A stretch of 64,000 nucleotides of DNA from Bosea sp. F3-2 (GTDB lineage Bacteria; Pseudomonadota; Alphaproteobacteria; Rhizobiales; Beijerinckiaceae), in contig NZ_CP042331.1 of the NCBI RefSeq assembly GCF_008253865.1, positions 992,001 through 1,056,000 of the forward strand. The letters are read 5' to 3'. Position 1 is the first letter of the stretch, and each line of letters opens with the position of its first letter. A program made the position numbers and the translations under genes. Positions 32,967 through 42,006 of the stretch are shown in pieces. The notes under the pieces are model-generated. The model searched no databases. It was not told the origin of the DNA and saw nothing but the letters and a program-made list of their open reading frames with translations.

Positions 32967-35168
32967 ATGCAGCCGACAAGTTACCGGCTCGGTCGACACG
33001 ATCGGATCAAGATTTCGGGCGCCGCCTTTCGGCCGGTTCACAAGGTCGGCCGCGGTCATCTGCTCCAGCTCGTGAAGGACGGGGTTCTCGAGGACCATTA
33101 CAGAATGGTCAGCGATGAGGAGCTCGACTCGCTCATGCGCACCCGGAAGCTGCGGATCGAGAAGGATCACTTCTCTCTCGCGCAGCAACTGCTCACGGCC
33201 CGGGGCGACGATTCCGATCTCAGCGACCTCAGGGAGGAGGAACTTCGGACGATCGCCTGGAAGGTCGAATGGTGCACCCGGTTCGAAGGGGCGCATCGCG
33301 ACGGCCGATTCTCGCGAACGCCGCGAGATTTCGGGAACTTCATCGAATGGAACAAGGATTCGATCCATCGATGGTACATCGGCAAGTTCGGCGCCGCCCG
33401 CCCCCTCGGGCGTGAATTCAAGGGAGAGGAGCGCAAGACGTTCGACTTTCCCAGCCCCACGACACTGCGCAACTGGCTCGACCGCTTCGCGGCGGCGGGC
33501 CATCGACGGCAGGCCTTTCGGCCACGCTACGACGAATGCGGGAACAGGCATCAGCTAGACCCCCGCGCCTTGAAGGTCGTCGAACGGAACGTTCTCCGCT
33601 ATGCGAGCCGGGCCAAGCCCACCATTGCGGACATTTACGAAGCGGTCGAAGCCGATATCGACGAGCTGAACCGCAGCCGGCCGGAAGATCCTCGGGTCTA
33701 CGTGAGCGAGCGGGCGATACGACGCCGAATACGGAAGCTCGACCCGCTCTTCGTCGACCTGGGCCGCATGGGGCCCGACCGCGCTCGGAAGAAATATACG
33801 CCCGTCGGCGACGGTCTTGGCGAGCTGGCCCGGATGGAGCGCGTCGAGATGGACGACTGGGACATGGATCTCCATGCCGTCATTCACCACAAGCACGCGC
33901 GATACTATGTCACCGACCGGGCGCTGGCGAAGGCGAAGAGTCTGCGAAAGCAGAAAGTCACCGTGCGATGCACCGTGACCGCCGCGATCGACGTCGCCAC
34001 GAAATGTATCGTGGGGCTGGGCGTGAGCCCATTCGCTCCCTCGACCGCGGGCTCAAAGTCCGCGCTGCGCACCATCGTCGCCGACAAGAGCTTGCTGGCA
34101 AAGTTTTCCGGGGCCACGGAGAACTGGCCCATGCTGGCCCGACCGAGGGAGATAGCGACCGACGGCGGCCCGGCATTCCAGGGCGACTTCCACCAAAGCG
34201 TCGTCGACCTTGGGATCATCCATCGCATCGGCAACGGCGATCCGCGGTCCAGGGGCACGATCGAATCCTTCTTCAGGACTTTCAAGCGCTTCTGCCGCAT
34301 GTTTACGGGACAGGCCTTCTCGAACGTCGTCGAGCGGGGAGATTATCCCGCCGAACTCTTGGCCAGCCTTGTGGTCGAGGACCTCGATCGACTGCTCACC
34401 CGCTTCATCGTCGACAGCTATCATCATCGCCCGCACAGCGGTCTCGGCGGACAGCGTCCCTACGAAGCCTGGGACAAGGCGACCAACGATCTCGATCCGC
34501 CGCCGGATCATATCCAGCGGCAAATCGCCTTCGGCATTCCGTTGCACGACAGAGCCATTTCGGCGGCAGGCGTCCGCTACCTCCACGTGGACTACAAGCA
34601 TCCGAAGATGGGCGTCCTCCATGGCCTCGTCGGTCGCGGCCGATTGACCGCGGTTGTCGATCCTCACGATATGGGTGCGATCCACGTCCTCGTAAGGGAG
34701 GACCATCGGTGCCATTTTTCCGGCGACGGCCACTACCTGACGTTCACGGCCGAGGGCTTCGAGGGCACCAGCGTCGCCCAGCATCTCAGTTCGAACCGGA
34801 TATTGCGGGACTTCGAGCGCCAGCAGAATGAGCTGGGGAAGCCGTTTCGCCTCGGCGCTTTTCGGGCAATCCGAAAGGAGGCGGAGGAGCTGCGGATCAG
34901 GGCTGGCGTTCCCTCGGAAGAACTCGATGCGAAGGTGTTTCGGAAATTCGTTCGCGAGATCGAGGTCAGGGGCGGACTTGCCGCCGAACCGCGAATGCGG
35001 CCGACGGGCGCACCGATGAACGGAGACGACGGAACCTCCGGGATCGGCACCCTCGTCGTCGCCGTCTCCCCCGAACCAAAGGCAGCGCCTTCTCCCCATC
35101 CATCTTCCCCGAAGGCATCGCTGCCCGGTAGGTCGATCAATCTCTATGATGACGAGGAAGACGCATGA
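32967..35168 (+). CDS. tnsB: TnsB/TniA-like DDE transposase
   Basis: The 733-aa protein has N-terminal DNA-binding regions, an integrase-type catalytic core with Asp in DDWDMDLHA (about residue 297), Asp in ATDGGPAFQ (399) and Glu in RGTIESFF (433), about 34 residues apart as usual for DDE enzymes, then a Mu-transposase-type C-terminal beta domain (from about 520). Its C-terminal tail is Pro/Ser-rich, as expected for a segment contacting the TnsC ATPase. It follows tnsA by 65 nt and overlaps the truncated tnsC-like gene by 4 nt. The frame is intact, so DNA-strand transfer chemistry is probably retained. Confidence 0.9.
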   Translation: MQPTSYRLGRHDRIKISGAAFRPVHKVGRGHLLQLVKDGVLEDHYRMVSDEELDSLMRTRKLRIEKDHFSLAQQLLTARGDDSDLSDLREEELRTIAWKVEWCTRFEGAHRDGRFSRTPRDFGNFIEWNKDSIHRWYIGKFGAARPLGREFKGEERKTFDFPSPTTLRNWLDRFAAAGHRRQAFRPRYDECGNRHQLDPRALKVVERNVLRYASRAKPTIADIYEAVEADIDELNRSRPEDPRVYVSERAIRRRIRKLDPLFVDLGRMGPDRARKKYTPVGDGLGELARMERVEMDDWDMDLHAVIHHKHARYYVTDRALAKAKSLRKQKVTVRCTVTAAIDVATKCIVGLGVSPFAPSTAGSKSALRTIVADKSLLAKFSGATENWPMLARPREIATDGGPAFQGDFHQSVVDLGIIHRIGNGDPRSRGTIESFFRTFKRFCRMFTGQAFSNVVERGDYPAELLASLVVEDLDRLLTRFIVDSYHHRPHSGLGGQRPYEAWDKATNDLDPPPDHIQRQIAFGIPLHDRAISAAGVRYLHVDYKHPKMGVLHGLVGRGRLTAVVDPHDMGAIHVLVREDHRCHFSGDGHYLTFTAEGFEGTSVAQHLSSNRILRDFERQQNELGKPFRLGAFRAIRKEAEELRIRAGVPSEELDAKVFRKFVREIEVRGGLAAEPRMRPTGAPMNGDDGTSGIGTLVVAVSPEPKAAPSPHPSSPKASLPGRSINLYDDEEDA

Positions 35169-35416
35169 GCCAGGACACCCGGACTGGGAGACCCGGTCGC
35201 CTCGCTGCGGCGGATCCATTCACTGACGACGCCGCGTACTTCGACATGATGCGGTCGCGGATGCCGGAACGCGACCAGCGCATCATGGCTCGGCTCGAAA
35301 AGGTCAAGTCCGTCTACGTCGAGTGCGGCCGGGACAAGGCGTTGCGCGATGCGTTCGATACCTTCACGCGAAATCTTGTGCCCGGAGCCAGCGGGGGCTG
35401 GCGACGGTCAGGTTGA
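35165..35416 (+). pseudogene. Truncated TnsC/TniB-like gene
   Basis: The 83-aa frame overlaps tnsB by 4 nt, where a TnsC-type AAA+ regulator is expected. Its sequence (FTDDAAYFDMMRSRMPERDQ, then RDAFDTFTRNLV) looks like the N-terminal leader of such a protein, but it stops before any Walker A motif and nothing AAA-like follows. I infer that the ATPase body was deleted when the SMEK-gene segment arrived. The alternative is a genuine small accessory protein. Confidence 0.55.
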
Positions 35417-35430
35417 GGGGTGGACCAGTA

Positions 35431-36381
35431 TCACCATTCGGGAGCGTCTGACCGGCGAGCAATGAAGGATCGCAGGCCAGAACGATGCGGCTCCTCCTGA
35501 TCGAAATCAATGAATCCGCGCGCGGTCAACAATCTAATTTCGGCTAAATAATTAGGCACATCACGGCATTTGGCAGCGACATAGTCCGCGTTTATCTGGA
35601 GGCTAGGTGATATCCCCTTATTGTCAAACTCACTCTCATCGACCATCCACCCAAATAACTCGCGAGTCATTCTTGGTAAGCGAGCAATTTCGTCAATGAA
35701 ACGGTCAAGTACTGATTGCGCCTCCTCTCGGTCGTTAAACAACCCGGAAACATCCTCATGGGAGGCGAAGGCGGATGCGTCAGATCGTCCAACGTTGGGA
35801 TTGGCTTCAATGAAGTCGAGCATGCTCGTCTTGAAACTACCGTCTGGCAGCTCGGGCTCCAATTCGATCACGATGCGTCGCTGCTCATCGGAGAGCTTAC
35901 GGTGGACAGCCTGTAGGTCCGGAAGCGAAAGGTCCATGATGTCGCGGCACAACTCGGTGATGCCCACGATGTCATCGTTCTCGTTGAATTTATACTTTGC
36001 AGTCAAAGTGGTGTCGAGCGAATAACTTCCCTGCCGTTGGCCAATTATCAAAACCTTGAATCGATCGTAAGAGACCGCATCGATCGGCGATATTTTACTC
36101 AAAGTGCCATTAATCTTAGATGAACCGGCTTGTGAGGTAACTTGATAAGCGATTTTTGCACCAATGCTCTTGTCACCCAAATCTAATCCAGGCGTATTCA
36201 CTCTTTCCTTATTCAGATTTTGAAGATTGTATCCATAGACTAAATTGAGAATTTCCTTGAAAAAATCTTCAAGAACTCGATTAAGATCCATCTGATTGAG
36301 CTTGCATCGTTGACGCACTTGGCTCGCGATTGCATCAAGGTCATCGATGATCTGTCCGACGAAGTAGCCCCGACTCGACAT
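35431..36381 (-). CDS. SMEK-domain conflict-system protein (316 aa)
   Basis: The ATG at 36381 follows a G-rich ribosome site; a start at 36450 would add a basic segment. The N-terminal 170 residues fit the SMEK domain: DLNRVLEDFFKEILNLVYGY, LNKERVNTPGLDLGD, then AYQVTSQAGSSKI with a QVTS strand like the Q-x-K/T end of a PD-(D/E)xK-type core. In known proteins this domain heads bacterial conflict modules. The C-terminal 150 residues are helical with a possible winged-helix end (AEIRLLTARGFIDF). The gene is visibly AT-richer than its surroundings and lies convergent to the tns module, so it was probably acquired separately. The effector mechanism is unknown. Confidence 0.7.
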   Translation of the reverse strand: MSSRGYFVGQIIDDLDAIASQVRQRCKLNQMDLNRVLEDFFKEILNLVYGYNLQNLNKERVNTPGLDLGDKSIGAKIAYQVTSQAGSSKINGTLSKISPIDAVSYDRFKVLIIGQRQGSYSLDTTLTAKYKFNENDDIVGITELCRDIMDLSLPDLQAVHRKLSDEQRRIVIELEPELPDGSFKTSMLDFIEANPNVGRSDASAFASHEDVSGLFNDREEAQSVLDRFIDEIARLPRMTRELFGWMVDESEFDNKGISPSLQINADYVAAKCRDVPNYLAEIRLLTARGFIDFDQEEPHRSGLRSFIARRSDAPEW

Positions 36382-36504
36382 TTCCACCCCCAAGCGTTGG
36401 AAGCGCCTTCTACTTCGCCGCAGAAGAGAGTTCCAGCACGTCCGCACCAACTTTTAGGCACACCCCCCGCGAGCACTCCCAGTGCGGAACTTTGCGTCCG
36501 TTTA

Positions 36505-36567
36505 GAACAAAACTTTGGGTCGGAAGGGGCCTATTTGGGGGTGTTTTGGAACAAAACTTTGGGTCGG
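36505..36567. repeat. Direct repeats upstream of the SMEK gene (operator-like)
   Basis: GAACAAAACTTTGGGTCGG occurs twice, at 36505-36523 and 36549-36567 (44 bp apart). A degenerate third version (GGAACTTTGCGTCCG) lies at 36486-36500. The array lies 105-190 bp upstream of the SMEK start and could be an operator or promoter-duplication scar. Confidence 0.6.
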
Positions 36568-36573
36568 GCCTCA

Positions 36574-36661
36574 GTTTCTGAAAACGAAGGCATAGTGTTG
36601 CCTCGATTTCAGGATGAGTTCCGCAATCACTAAAAGCGCCCGGTTACGGCCGGGCGCTTTT
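36574..36661. ncRNA. Interspersed repeat copy A with terminator
   Basis: It contains TTCTGAAAACGAAGGCATA, GTTGCCTCGATTTC and GAGTTCCGCAATC, shared in order with the copies at 47.7 and 51.6 kb. It ends in the hairpin AAAAGCGCCCGG/CCGGGCGCTTTT at 36632-36661. The left arm found in copies B and C is missing here. A repeated small-RNA gene or a terminator-bearing intergenic repeat are the two main readings. Confidence 0.6.
36632..36661. terminator. Strong intrinsic terminator of repeat copy A
   Basis: AAAAGCGCCCGG, TTACGG-type loop, CCGGGCGCTTTT: a long GC stem with A-run and T-run, usable in both directions. Confidence 0.85.
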
Positions 36662-36693
36662 CAATAGGGCCAACGGGCCTTGATCAGTCCCCA

Positions 36694-37065
36694 TCAGCCG
36701 CGAAACGTGTGCGCTGAGAGCGGATTTTTGGCTGCGTCCTGCACGCGTTGGTCGAATCCGCTGAAGCCGATCCGCACCTCTCCACTGCGCCGCTGCTGGC
36801 GAACGAGCAGTATCCCCGCGCGGGTCGATGGCGAGGCTAGGCAGACAATCGACGAGATGCCCGAGCTGCCGGGAGCGATGACGATCAAAATAGGAACACC
36901 AGACCTCGGGAACCGGCGCTCCTTCCTCAGCCTGGCGCAGGATGAAGGCGATCTGCGCCTTAAGTGAACTTCGACTTCTTCATGCCGAAAACTCCGTCCG
37001 CAGCCCGTGCTGCTAAACTTGAATTTTCCAGATCTGAACGGTCCAGGAAACCGAAGGCACGTCAC
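36694..37065 (-). CDS. Uncertain hypothetical protein
   Basis: A 123-aa frame whose second half (GVPILIVIAPGSSGISSIVC, STRAGILLVRQ, GEVRIGFSGFDQRVQDAA) reads like genuine coding sequence, with regular hydrophobic strands and an Ala-rich C-terminus. The first part is Arg/Ser-rich and unconvincing, and the start is not supported by a clear ribosome site. It may be the 3' remnant of a longer gene. No family recognised. The sequence from 37066 to 37253 holds nothing supported. Confidence 0.35.
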   Translation of the reverse strand: MTCLRFPGPFRSGKFKFSSTGCGRSFRHEEVEVHLRRRSPSSCARLRKERRFPRSGVPILIVIAPGSSGISSIVCLASPSTRAGILLVRQQRRSGEVRIGFSGFDQRVQDAAKNPLSAHTFRG

Positions 37066-37253
37066 TATCGAGGGCAGTGCTCGGCCTGGCCGGCGGCCAT
37101 GATCGGCTTGCGGCAGGTGACGAGCTCGCGGAGCGTGTTATCCGTTTCCGCGGCAGGGCGGGGCTCGCGGGAAGTTCAGCTTCGGCGAAGGCCAGAAGCA
37201 GGCAAGCGTCGCGGACAGCAATCTTGGCCATCGCGCGGCACTTGCGCGCATGT

Positions 37254-37508
37254 TCAGCGCCGGCCAGCGCGGTTCACCGGCCCGCCCCTGTTCATCGGTG
37301 TGCCGGGACGCACGCCAACGCCGGCGGCGCCCACGCCGGGCGTGACCACCGCGCGGCGAGCGACGGGCGCCACAGGACGCGCAATGCAGCCTTTCGGGAT
37401 GCCAACCGTCTTGCAGTACACCACCGCCTCGGCGGGCTGGATCGGAGCCATGACCAGAAAGCCTGAGAGAATTGCTGAACCAGACAGGATCGACAGTTTC
37501 GCTTTCAT
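37254..37508 (-). CDS. Small exported Pro/Val/Ala-rich protein (84 aa)
   Basis: Starting at the ATG at 37508 (MKAKLSILSG) gives a signal peptide ending PAEA, followed by VVYCKTVGIPKGCIARPVAP with two Cys and then a low-complexity Pro/Val/Gly/Arg tail. Upstream lies a good ribosome site (AGGGAGACGCCCC-type). Proteins with this leader and YCKTVG...KGC motif are common in Rhizobiales, but I know no function. It is convergent with nothing and appears monocistronic. Confidence 0.75.
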   Translation of the reverse strand: MKAKLSILSGSAILSGFLVMAPIQPAEAVVYCKTVGIPKGCIARPVAPVARRAVVTPGVGAAGVGVRPGTPMNRGGPVNRAGRR

Positions 37509-37592
37509 GGGGCGTCTCCCTTGCTTGCTCGGAGTTGGTCGTCCCGAGTGATTTGGCATTCGACTGCTCTCGCGTGATTCTGAATCGAACGG

Positions 37593-38801
37593 TCATTGCG
37601 CAATGATCTTCATCGGCAGGCCAAGGATCTGAACGGGGACTGATACGATTGCCTCTAGTGAGCCGCCCAGCGCTTCCTGTGCGGCACCGGTGCCAGGCCG
37701 CCGGTGGACGCCATGCGCCAACGTGCTCTCCAATTGAGGTGCTATTTCAGCGAGCTGGGCGAACTTGTCGTGATTGGTCGAATCCGTGGCCTTGACGTCC
37801 GACAGATCGATCACGACTGCGCCCAGCTCCGCGAGTTCGGCCGTGTGGCTCTCAGCGCCCAGACGCTCCTGGCCGCCGGCGATGAAGCGCGACGCGCCCA
37901 GCGCCTTATCGTCCTTCGATAAGACGATGTAGAACGGCTTCCTCGGCTTTCCGAAACGACGCATTTGCGACTTGAACACATCGACGTCGATATCGGGCGC
38001 GGCCAGCACGAGGTTGCCAAGCTTGCCGATCGGCGGCAGATCGCCGGAGATCTTGATCTGCCGCAGCGCCTCGACCGTGACCCAGTTGCCCATCGAATGC
38101 GCCAGAATGTTCACCTGCTCGGCGTCGCTCGCAAAGATCAGGCGAATGGTGCGTTCGAGGTCGTCGCGCGCCGTCGTCGCGCTGTTGGTGTCGTAAACAT
38201 ACTGCGTCAGCTCGCCGCGCGACGCCCAGGTGAACAGCACCGGCACGGCGGGCGATTTGGCGTCGTGGACCAGCTGGGCGAAGCGATAGAGCCCCTCGGC
38301 GAACATCGTGTTGTAGCCGTGGATGAACAGCAACACCTTGCGGCTGCCGCGGGGGCGCGTCGCAAGCTGGGCATTGAGCGCCCTGACGAAGGCCTTCTCC
38401 CCTTCGAGATAGCCGGCCTGACGAACGACGAAATCGGTCTTGGGATCACCGGGCGCGGTCGAGGCCCACTCGATCTCGCCGGGCTTGTGCCTGGCAGGCA
38501 CCGACACCTCGATCCTGGCGAAATCGAGCGGGCTTGCGCGCTCGCCGTCGAAGAATGTCCCCGGCGGTTCGTCCCGCTTGCGCGTCGTCGCGACCAGCAT
38601 CGTGTGGGCGGCCGCTCCGGCCTCGATCCCAGCACCCGGGGCGAGGAACCCTGTCTCGGGGCGCGCGGCGCAGGCGCCAGAGAGCGACGCCGCCGCGAGC
38701 GCTGCGACAGCCGACAGGCGACGCGCCAGGGACACAAGGGCTGCGGGTGTGCCTCGGATGCAGACGCAGTCTTGTGCGTCCATGAGCGAGATCGTCACCA
38801 T
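37593..38801 (-). CDS. Alpha/beta hydrolase lipoprotein, DUF900/COG4782 type (402 aa)
   Basis: The N-terminus is a lipoprotein signal (AVAALAAASLSGAC, lipobox LSGAC), so the enzyme should be membrane-anchored in the periplasm. The hydrolase core shows the oxyanion-region strand KVLLFIHGYNTMF, a preceding Arg-rich turn, and the nucleophile elbow ILAHSMGNWV (G/A-H-S-M-G). Downstream Asp and His candidates are in KDDKALG and in DSTNHDKFAQ. This fits the DUF900 esterase family; the substrate is unknown. An in-frame ATG at 38783 is an alternative start. Confidence 0.85.
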   Translation of the reverse strand: MVTISLMDAQDCVCIRGTPAALVSLARRLSAVAALAAASLSGACAARPETGFLAPGAGIEAGAAAHTMLVATTRKRDEPPGTFFDGERASPLDFARIEVSVPARHKPGEIEWASTAPGDPKTDFVVRQAGYLEGEKAFVRALNAQLATRPRGSRKVLLFIHGYNTMFAEGLYRFAQLVHDAKSPAVPVLFTWASRGELTQYVYDTNSATTARDDLERTIRLIFASDAEQVNILAHSMGNWVTVEALRQIKISGDLPPIGKLGNLVLAAPDIDVDVFKSQMRRFGKPRKPFYIVLSKDDKALGASRFIAGGQERLGAESHTAELAELGAVVIDLSDVKATDSTNHDKFAQLAEIAPQLESTLAHGVHRRPGTGAAQEALGGSLEAIVSVPVQILGLPMKIIAQ

Positions 38802-38875
38802 CAGTCAGTTCCGGAAACATTCGATACGCGTTACGAGCCAGACCATGAAGATGGTGCCGTCGAGTTGGCCCTTGC

Positions 38876-39220
38876 TCACGGCTGCCGCCGACGCTGTGGC
38901 GGTGCGGTGGAGGTGTCGCCTTGGTACATCTGCAGGCACACAAGCAGATCGACGTAGCTCGGCGAGCCGACGAGTTGGGCGCTCGCAGTGCAGGTTTCCC
39001 GGTGGGTCGCGGCTGTGCCGCTCCAAATCGCCTGAAGCTGACGCTCTGCATTCGCCTCGTCCCGTATGCAGGCTTGAACCGGATCGCGATCCTCCGGAGT
39101 CAGTGGCTGCGCCGTCCTGCAACTCGTCGTGATGTCGAAACGAGGAAGCTGCTGTGCCACGGCGGCGAAGCCGCAGAAGGCCCCGAGCGATAGCGCATAA
39201 ACCAGGGAAAGGGCCTTCAT
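38876..39220 (-). CDS. Small exported hypothetical protein (114 aa)
   Basis: The signal peptide is clear (MKALSLVYALSLGAFCGFAA, ending AVAQQ). The mature protein has four Cys (TSCRTA, QACIRD, ETCTAS, VCLQM) spaced as in small disulfide-bonded periplasmic proteins. A GGAGG-like site (agaggctctc on the opposite strand) precedes the ATG. It lies just downstream of the 39230-39472 gene, so the two may be co-transcribed. Function unknown. Confidence 0.7.
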   Translation of the reverse strand: MKALSLVYALSLGAFCGFAAVAQQLPRFDITTSCRTAQPLTPEDRDPVQACIRDEANAERQLQAIWSGTAATHRETCTASAQLVGSPSYVDLLVCLQMYQGDTSTAPPQRRRQP

Positions 39221-39229
39221 GAGAGCCTC

Positions 39230-39472
39230 CTAACGATTAAGGTCTAGTATCGCTTCGAGTTCGGCCACGAGATACCGCACCAGGTCTCGATACTCGGCAC
39301 ATCGCGCCTGCTTCACCGGCGAGGACGAGTGCTGCCATTGCGCCAGCGCCGCGTCTGCCTCGGCGAGATCCGAGCAAAGCGCCCGGAAATCTTCGTCCCT
39401 TCTGGCAAGCCCCTCGATGGCATGCCCTCGGTCCGGGAAGTGGGCGATGGCGACCGAAATGGTTTGTGCCAT
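39230..39472 (-). CDS. Small cytoplasmic hypothetical protein (80 aa)
   Basis: The ATG at 39472 (MAQTISVAIAHFP) is preferred over 39520, whose extra 16 residues are Arg/Pro-rich. The product is a short helical protein (DEDFRALCSDLAEADAALAQ, EYRDLVRYLVAELEAI) resembling small uncharacterised regulators of two helices. It lies 9 nt upstream of the exported protein gene on the same strand. No family name can be given. Confidence 0.55.
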   Translation of the reverse strand: MAQTISVAIAHFPDRGHAIEGLARRDEDFRALCSDLAEADAALAQWQHSSSPVKQARCAEYRDLVRYLVAELEAILDLNR

Positions 39473-39615
39473 GATGGGACCGGGTGCGTGCGGGAAACGG
39501 CGCAGTGCGCGGTCGCACAACTGTCAGCCTTGATCCATATCAAGTATTGTGGAAGTATCTTACTGTAGGGTACTGCGGTCAAAGCGCTCTCTGACGTTAT
39601 GGTAGGGGCAGACCC

Positions 39616-41424
39616 ATGCTTGGCGGCAGTGACAGCGCGGTCGGTGAGGTGCTGCCGGGATCGCAGCCTTCGGCAGATGATGTACGTGCCGAACTCGAAC
39701 GGCTCTGCGCGAGCCCCGAACTCGACATTCCGGCCCGAGCCCGCAGGTTCCTGCGCTATATTGTCGAAGAGACACTTGCCGGTCACGCGGATCGCATCAA
39801 GGCCTATACGGTCGGAATTGAGGTTTTTGAGCGCGATCCGAGCTTCGACGCGCAGAGCGATCCGGTCGTACGGATCGAGGCAGGCAGGCTGCGCCGGGCA
39901 CTGGAGCGCTATTACCTCGTCGTCGGCCTCTCGGACCCGGTCATCATCTCGATCCCGAAAGGCGGATACGTGCCGCGCTTCGAACGGCGTAACGTGCCGG
40001 TCGTAGACCGTTCCACTCCGGCCAGGCCTGCCGAGAGGCCGGTCGTCGCGCCGCCTCCGTGGCGGTGGTCACGCTGGCTCGTCACAGGCACGGCTGTATT
40101 CGTCGCCGCTCTCGCCGGTATGGTCCTGTGGCACACCTTGCCTGACGTCTCGAAGTCCGCAATCCCGGCATCGGCGGCGCCTACCCTCATCGTCATGCCG
40201 TTTGCAAACCTCGGCGAGCTTCCGGAAGCGAAGGTCTATGCCGACGGGTTGACCGAGGAAATCGTGAGCCAGCTTGCCCGCTTCAGGGAGCTGATCGTCC
40301 TGGGACGGGAGACATCGCGGAGCATCCCGCCGGGCGCCGATACCGCCCGTATCCGCCGGGAACTCGGTGTCCGATACGTGCTTGAGGGAAGCGTCCGGAC
40401 CGCGACAAACCACCTGCGCGTGACGGGCCGCCTACTCGACGCGCAAACGGGGGCGGTGCTGTGGTCCCACACTTACGACGATGATTTGCGGGTCCGTGAC
40501 CTGTTCACCATCCAGGACGATGTCGCGCAGAAAGTTGCAACCGCCGTGGCGCAGCCCTACGGCATCATCTTCCGAGCCGATGAAAGACGCACTGCCCCAA
40601 GCCCGCCTGACGACCTCCGTGACTATGCCTGCACCGTGCAGTTCTACACGTACCGGACAGCGCTCTCAGCGGAAAGCCATGCAGCGATCCGGACCTGCCT
40701 CGAACGAGCGATCGGTGCTCACCCGAGCTACGCCACCGCCTGGGCGATGCTGTCAATCTTGTACCTCGACGAGGACCGATTTGGGTTCAATCCGAAGGTC
40801 GGCTCTCCCACAGCAATCCAGCGTTCCATCGAGGCCGCACACCGGGCGATCCGGCTCGACCCGGAGAACGTGCGAGCGCTCCAGGCCCTGATGATGGCGC
40901 TGTTTTTTGCCCAGAAGCCGGCCGAGGCGCTCGAGGTCGGTGAACGCGCGATTGCATTGAACCCGAACGACACCGAACTGCTCGCGGAGTTCGGCAGCCG
41001 CCTGGGCCAGGCCGGTGCCTGGGAGCGTGGCACCGCACTCCTGGAGCAGGCTCTTGCCCGCAATCCCGGGCACTCCGATTTCTACAACGGGTCGCTGGCT
41101 CATCACGCCTACATGCAACGCGACTACCGACGCGCCGAAGCCCTCATCCGGCAGGTCAGCTTGGAGAAGTTTCCACTCTACCATTTCGTCGCAGCGATTA
41201 TTTACGCTCAGCTCGGCATGAAGCCGGAGGCGGCCGAAGCACGAGATCAGTTTCTCCGGATGCGTCCAAAATTCTTCGACAACTGGGATCAGGAGGCGGC
41301 CAAGCGCAACTACCGCCCGGAAGACACCATCCATCTCGCCCAGGGCGCGCGCAAGGCGGGCTTTCCCGTACCCAACAGAACGGCGGCGGAAGCGGCCCTC
41401 GAGGCGGGTATCCCTCAGCGCTGA
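39616..41424 (+). CDS. TolB-like/TPR membrane protein (adenylate-cyclase-associated type), 602 aa
   Basis: Domains in order: an N-terminal helical domain (about 20-125; YIVEETLAGHADRIKAYTVG, RIEAGRLRRALERYY) typical of proteins annotated as adenylate-cyclase-like regulators; a single transmembrane helix (about 153-172, TAVFVAALAGMVLW); a TolB/FlgO-like domain (about 185-320; VMPFANLGE, YVLEGSVR, LLDAQTGAVLWSHTY); and TPR repeats (about 350-560; AIRLDPENVRAL, AIALNPNDTELLAEFG). No cyclase catalytic domain is present. It probably senses or scaffolds at the inner membrane. Monocistronic. Confidence 0.8.
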   Translation: MLGGSDSAVGEVLPGSQPSADDVRAELERLCASPELDIPARARRFLRYIVEETLAGHADRIKAYTVGIEVFERDPSFDAQSDPVVRIEAGRLRRALERYYLVVGLSDPVIISIPKGGYVPRFERRNVPVVDRSTPARPAERPVVAPPPWRWSRWLVTGTAVFVAALAGMVLWHTLPDVSKSAIPASAAPTLIVMPFANLGELPEAKVYADGLTEEIVSQLARFRELIVLGRETSRSIPPGADTARIRRELGVRYVLEGSVRTATNHLRVTGRLLDAQTGAVLWSHTYDDDLRVRDLFTIQDDVAQKVATAVAQPYGIIFRADERRTAPSPPDDLRDYACTVQFYTYRTALSAESHAAIRTCLERAIGAHPSYATAWAMLSILYLDEDRFGFNPKVGSPTAIQRSIEAAHRAIRLDPENVRALQALMMALFFAQKPAEALEVGERAIALNPNDTELLAEFGSRLGQAGAWERGTALLEQALARNPGHSDFYNGSLAHHAYMQRDYRRAEALIRQVSLEKFPLYHFVAAIIYAQLGMKPEAAEARDQFLRMRPKFFDNWDQEAAKRNYRPEDTIHLAQGARKAGFPVPNRTAAEAALEAGIPQR

Positions 41425-41573
41425 ACGCGCTCAACCACCCCAGCATACAGGATGTTACAGGCCATCCCACTCGGCCTTTGCTAGACGGAGACAGGTGGTC
41501 GTGCCGTTACCGCGTCCCTGCGGATGGAAAAGTGAAGGGCGAGACCATTGGCACAAAACCGGAGGCGTCGATC

Positions 41574-41999
41574 GTGAGTCTACGTACAGCCCTAGCCGCA
41601 GCGTGCCTGCTGGTTCCCATGGCGATCCCGCTCGGAGCATCTGCCCAGACGCTCAGCTTCGCCGAAGCCTACGACCGGATCGCAAAGTCATGCGGCTCGG
41701 ACATCGACAAGTATTGCTCGAAGGTCTCGCTTGGGGGCGGCGCTATCAAGGCTTGCCTGGATCGCAACCAGGCGAAGCTTTCGGCGGGGTGCAAGTCAGC
41801 CTCGGCCGAGACGTTCCAGTCCCTCGCGAAGCGAGCCATCGCGCAGGCTACCGCTGTCAAGGTCTGCGAACGCGATGTCGGCGAATACTGCCGCGGCGTG
41901 CAACCCCATGACGGCTACCAGCTACAGTGCCTGCTGACCGCGTCGAAGGTCGTCAGCAGTGCCTGCAAGCAAGTCATCGTCGATGCCGGTTGGAACTGA
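41574..41999 (+). CDS. Exported cysteine-rich-repeat protein (141 aa)
   Basis: The GTG at 41574 with GGAGGCG just upstream is favoured, giving a signal peptide (TALAAACLLVPMAIPLGASA). The mature protein has regularly spaced Cys (SCGSDIDKYCSKV, KACLDRNQAKLSAGCKSA, KVCERDVGEYCRGV, LQCLLTAS, SACKQV), the pattern of the Cys-rich GLG1-type repeat (PF00839). Such bacterial proteins are periplasmic with unknown function. The OmpA-domain gene follows 7 nt downstream, so they are an operon. Confidence 0.75.
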   Translation: MSLRTALAAACLLVPMAIPLGASAQTLSFAEAYDRIAKSCGSDIDKYCSKVSLGGGAIKACLDRNQAKLSAGCKSASAETFQSLAKRAIAQATAVKVCERDVGEYCRGVQPHDGYQLQCLLTASKVVSSACKQVIVDAGWN

Positions 42000-42006
42000 C
42001 AGGACA

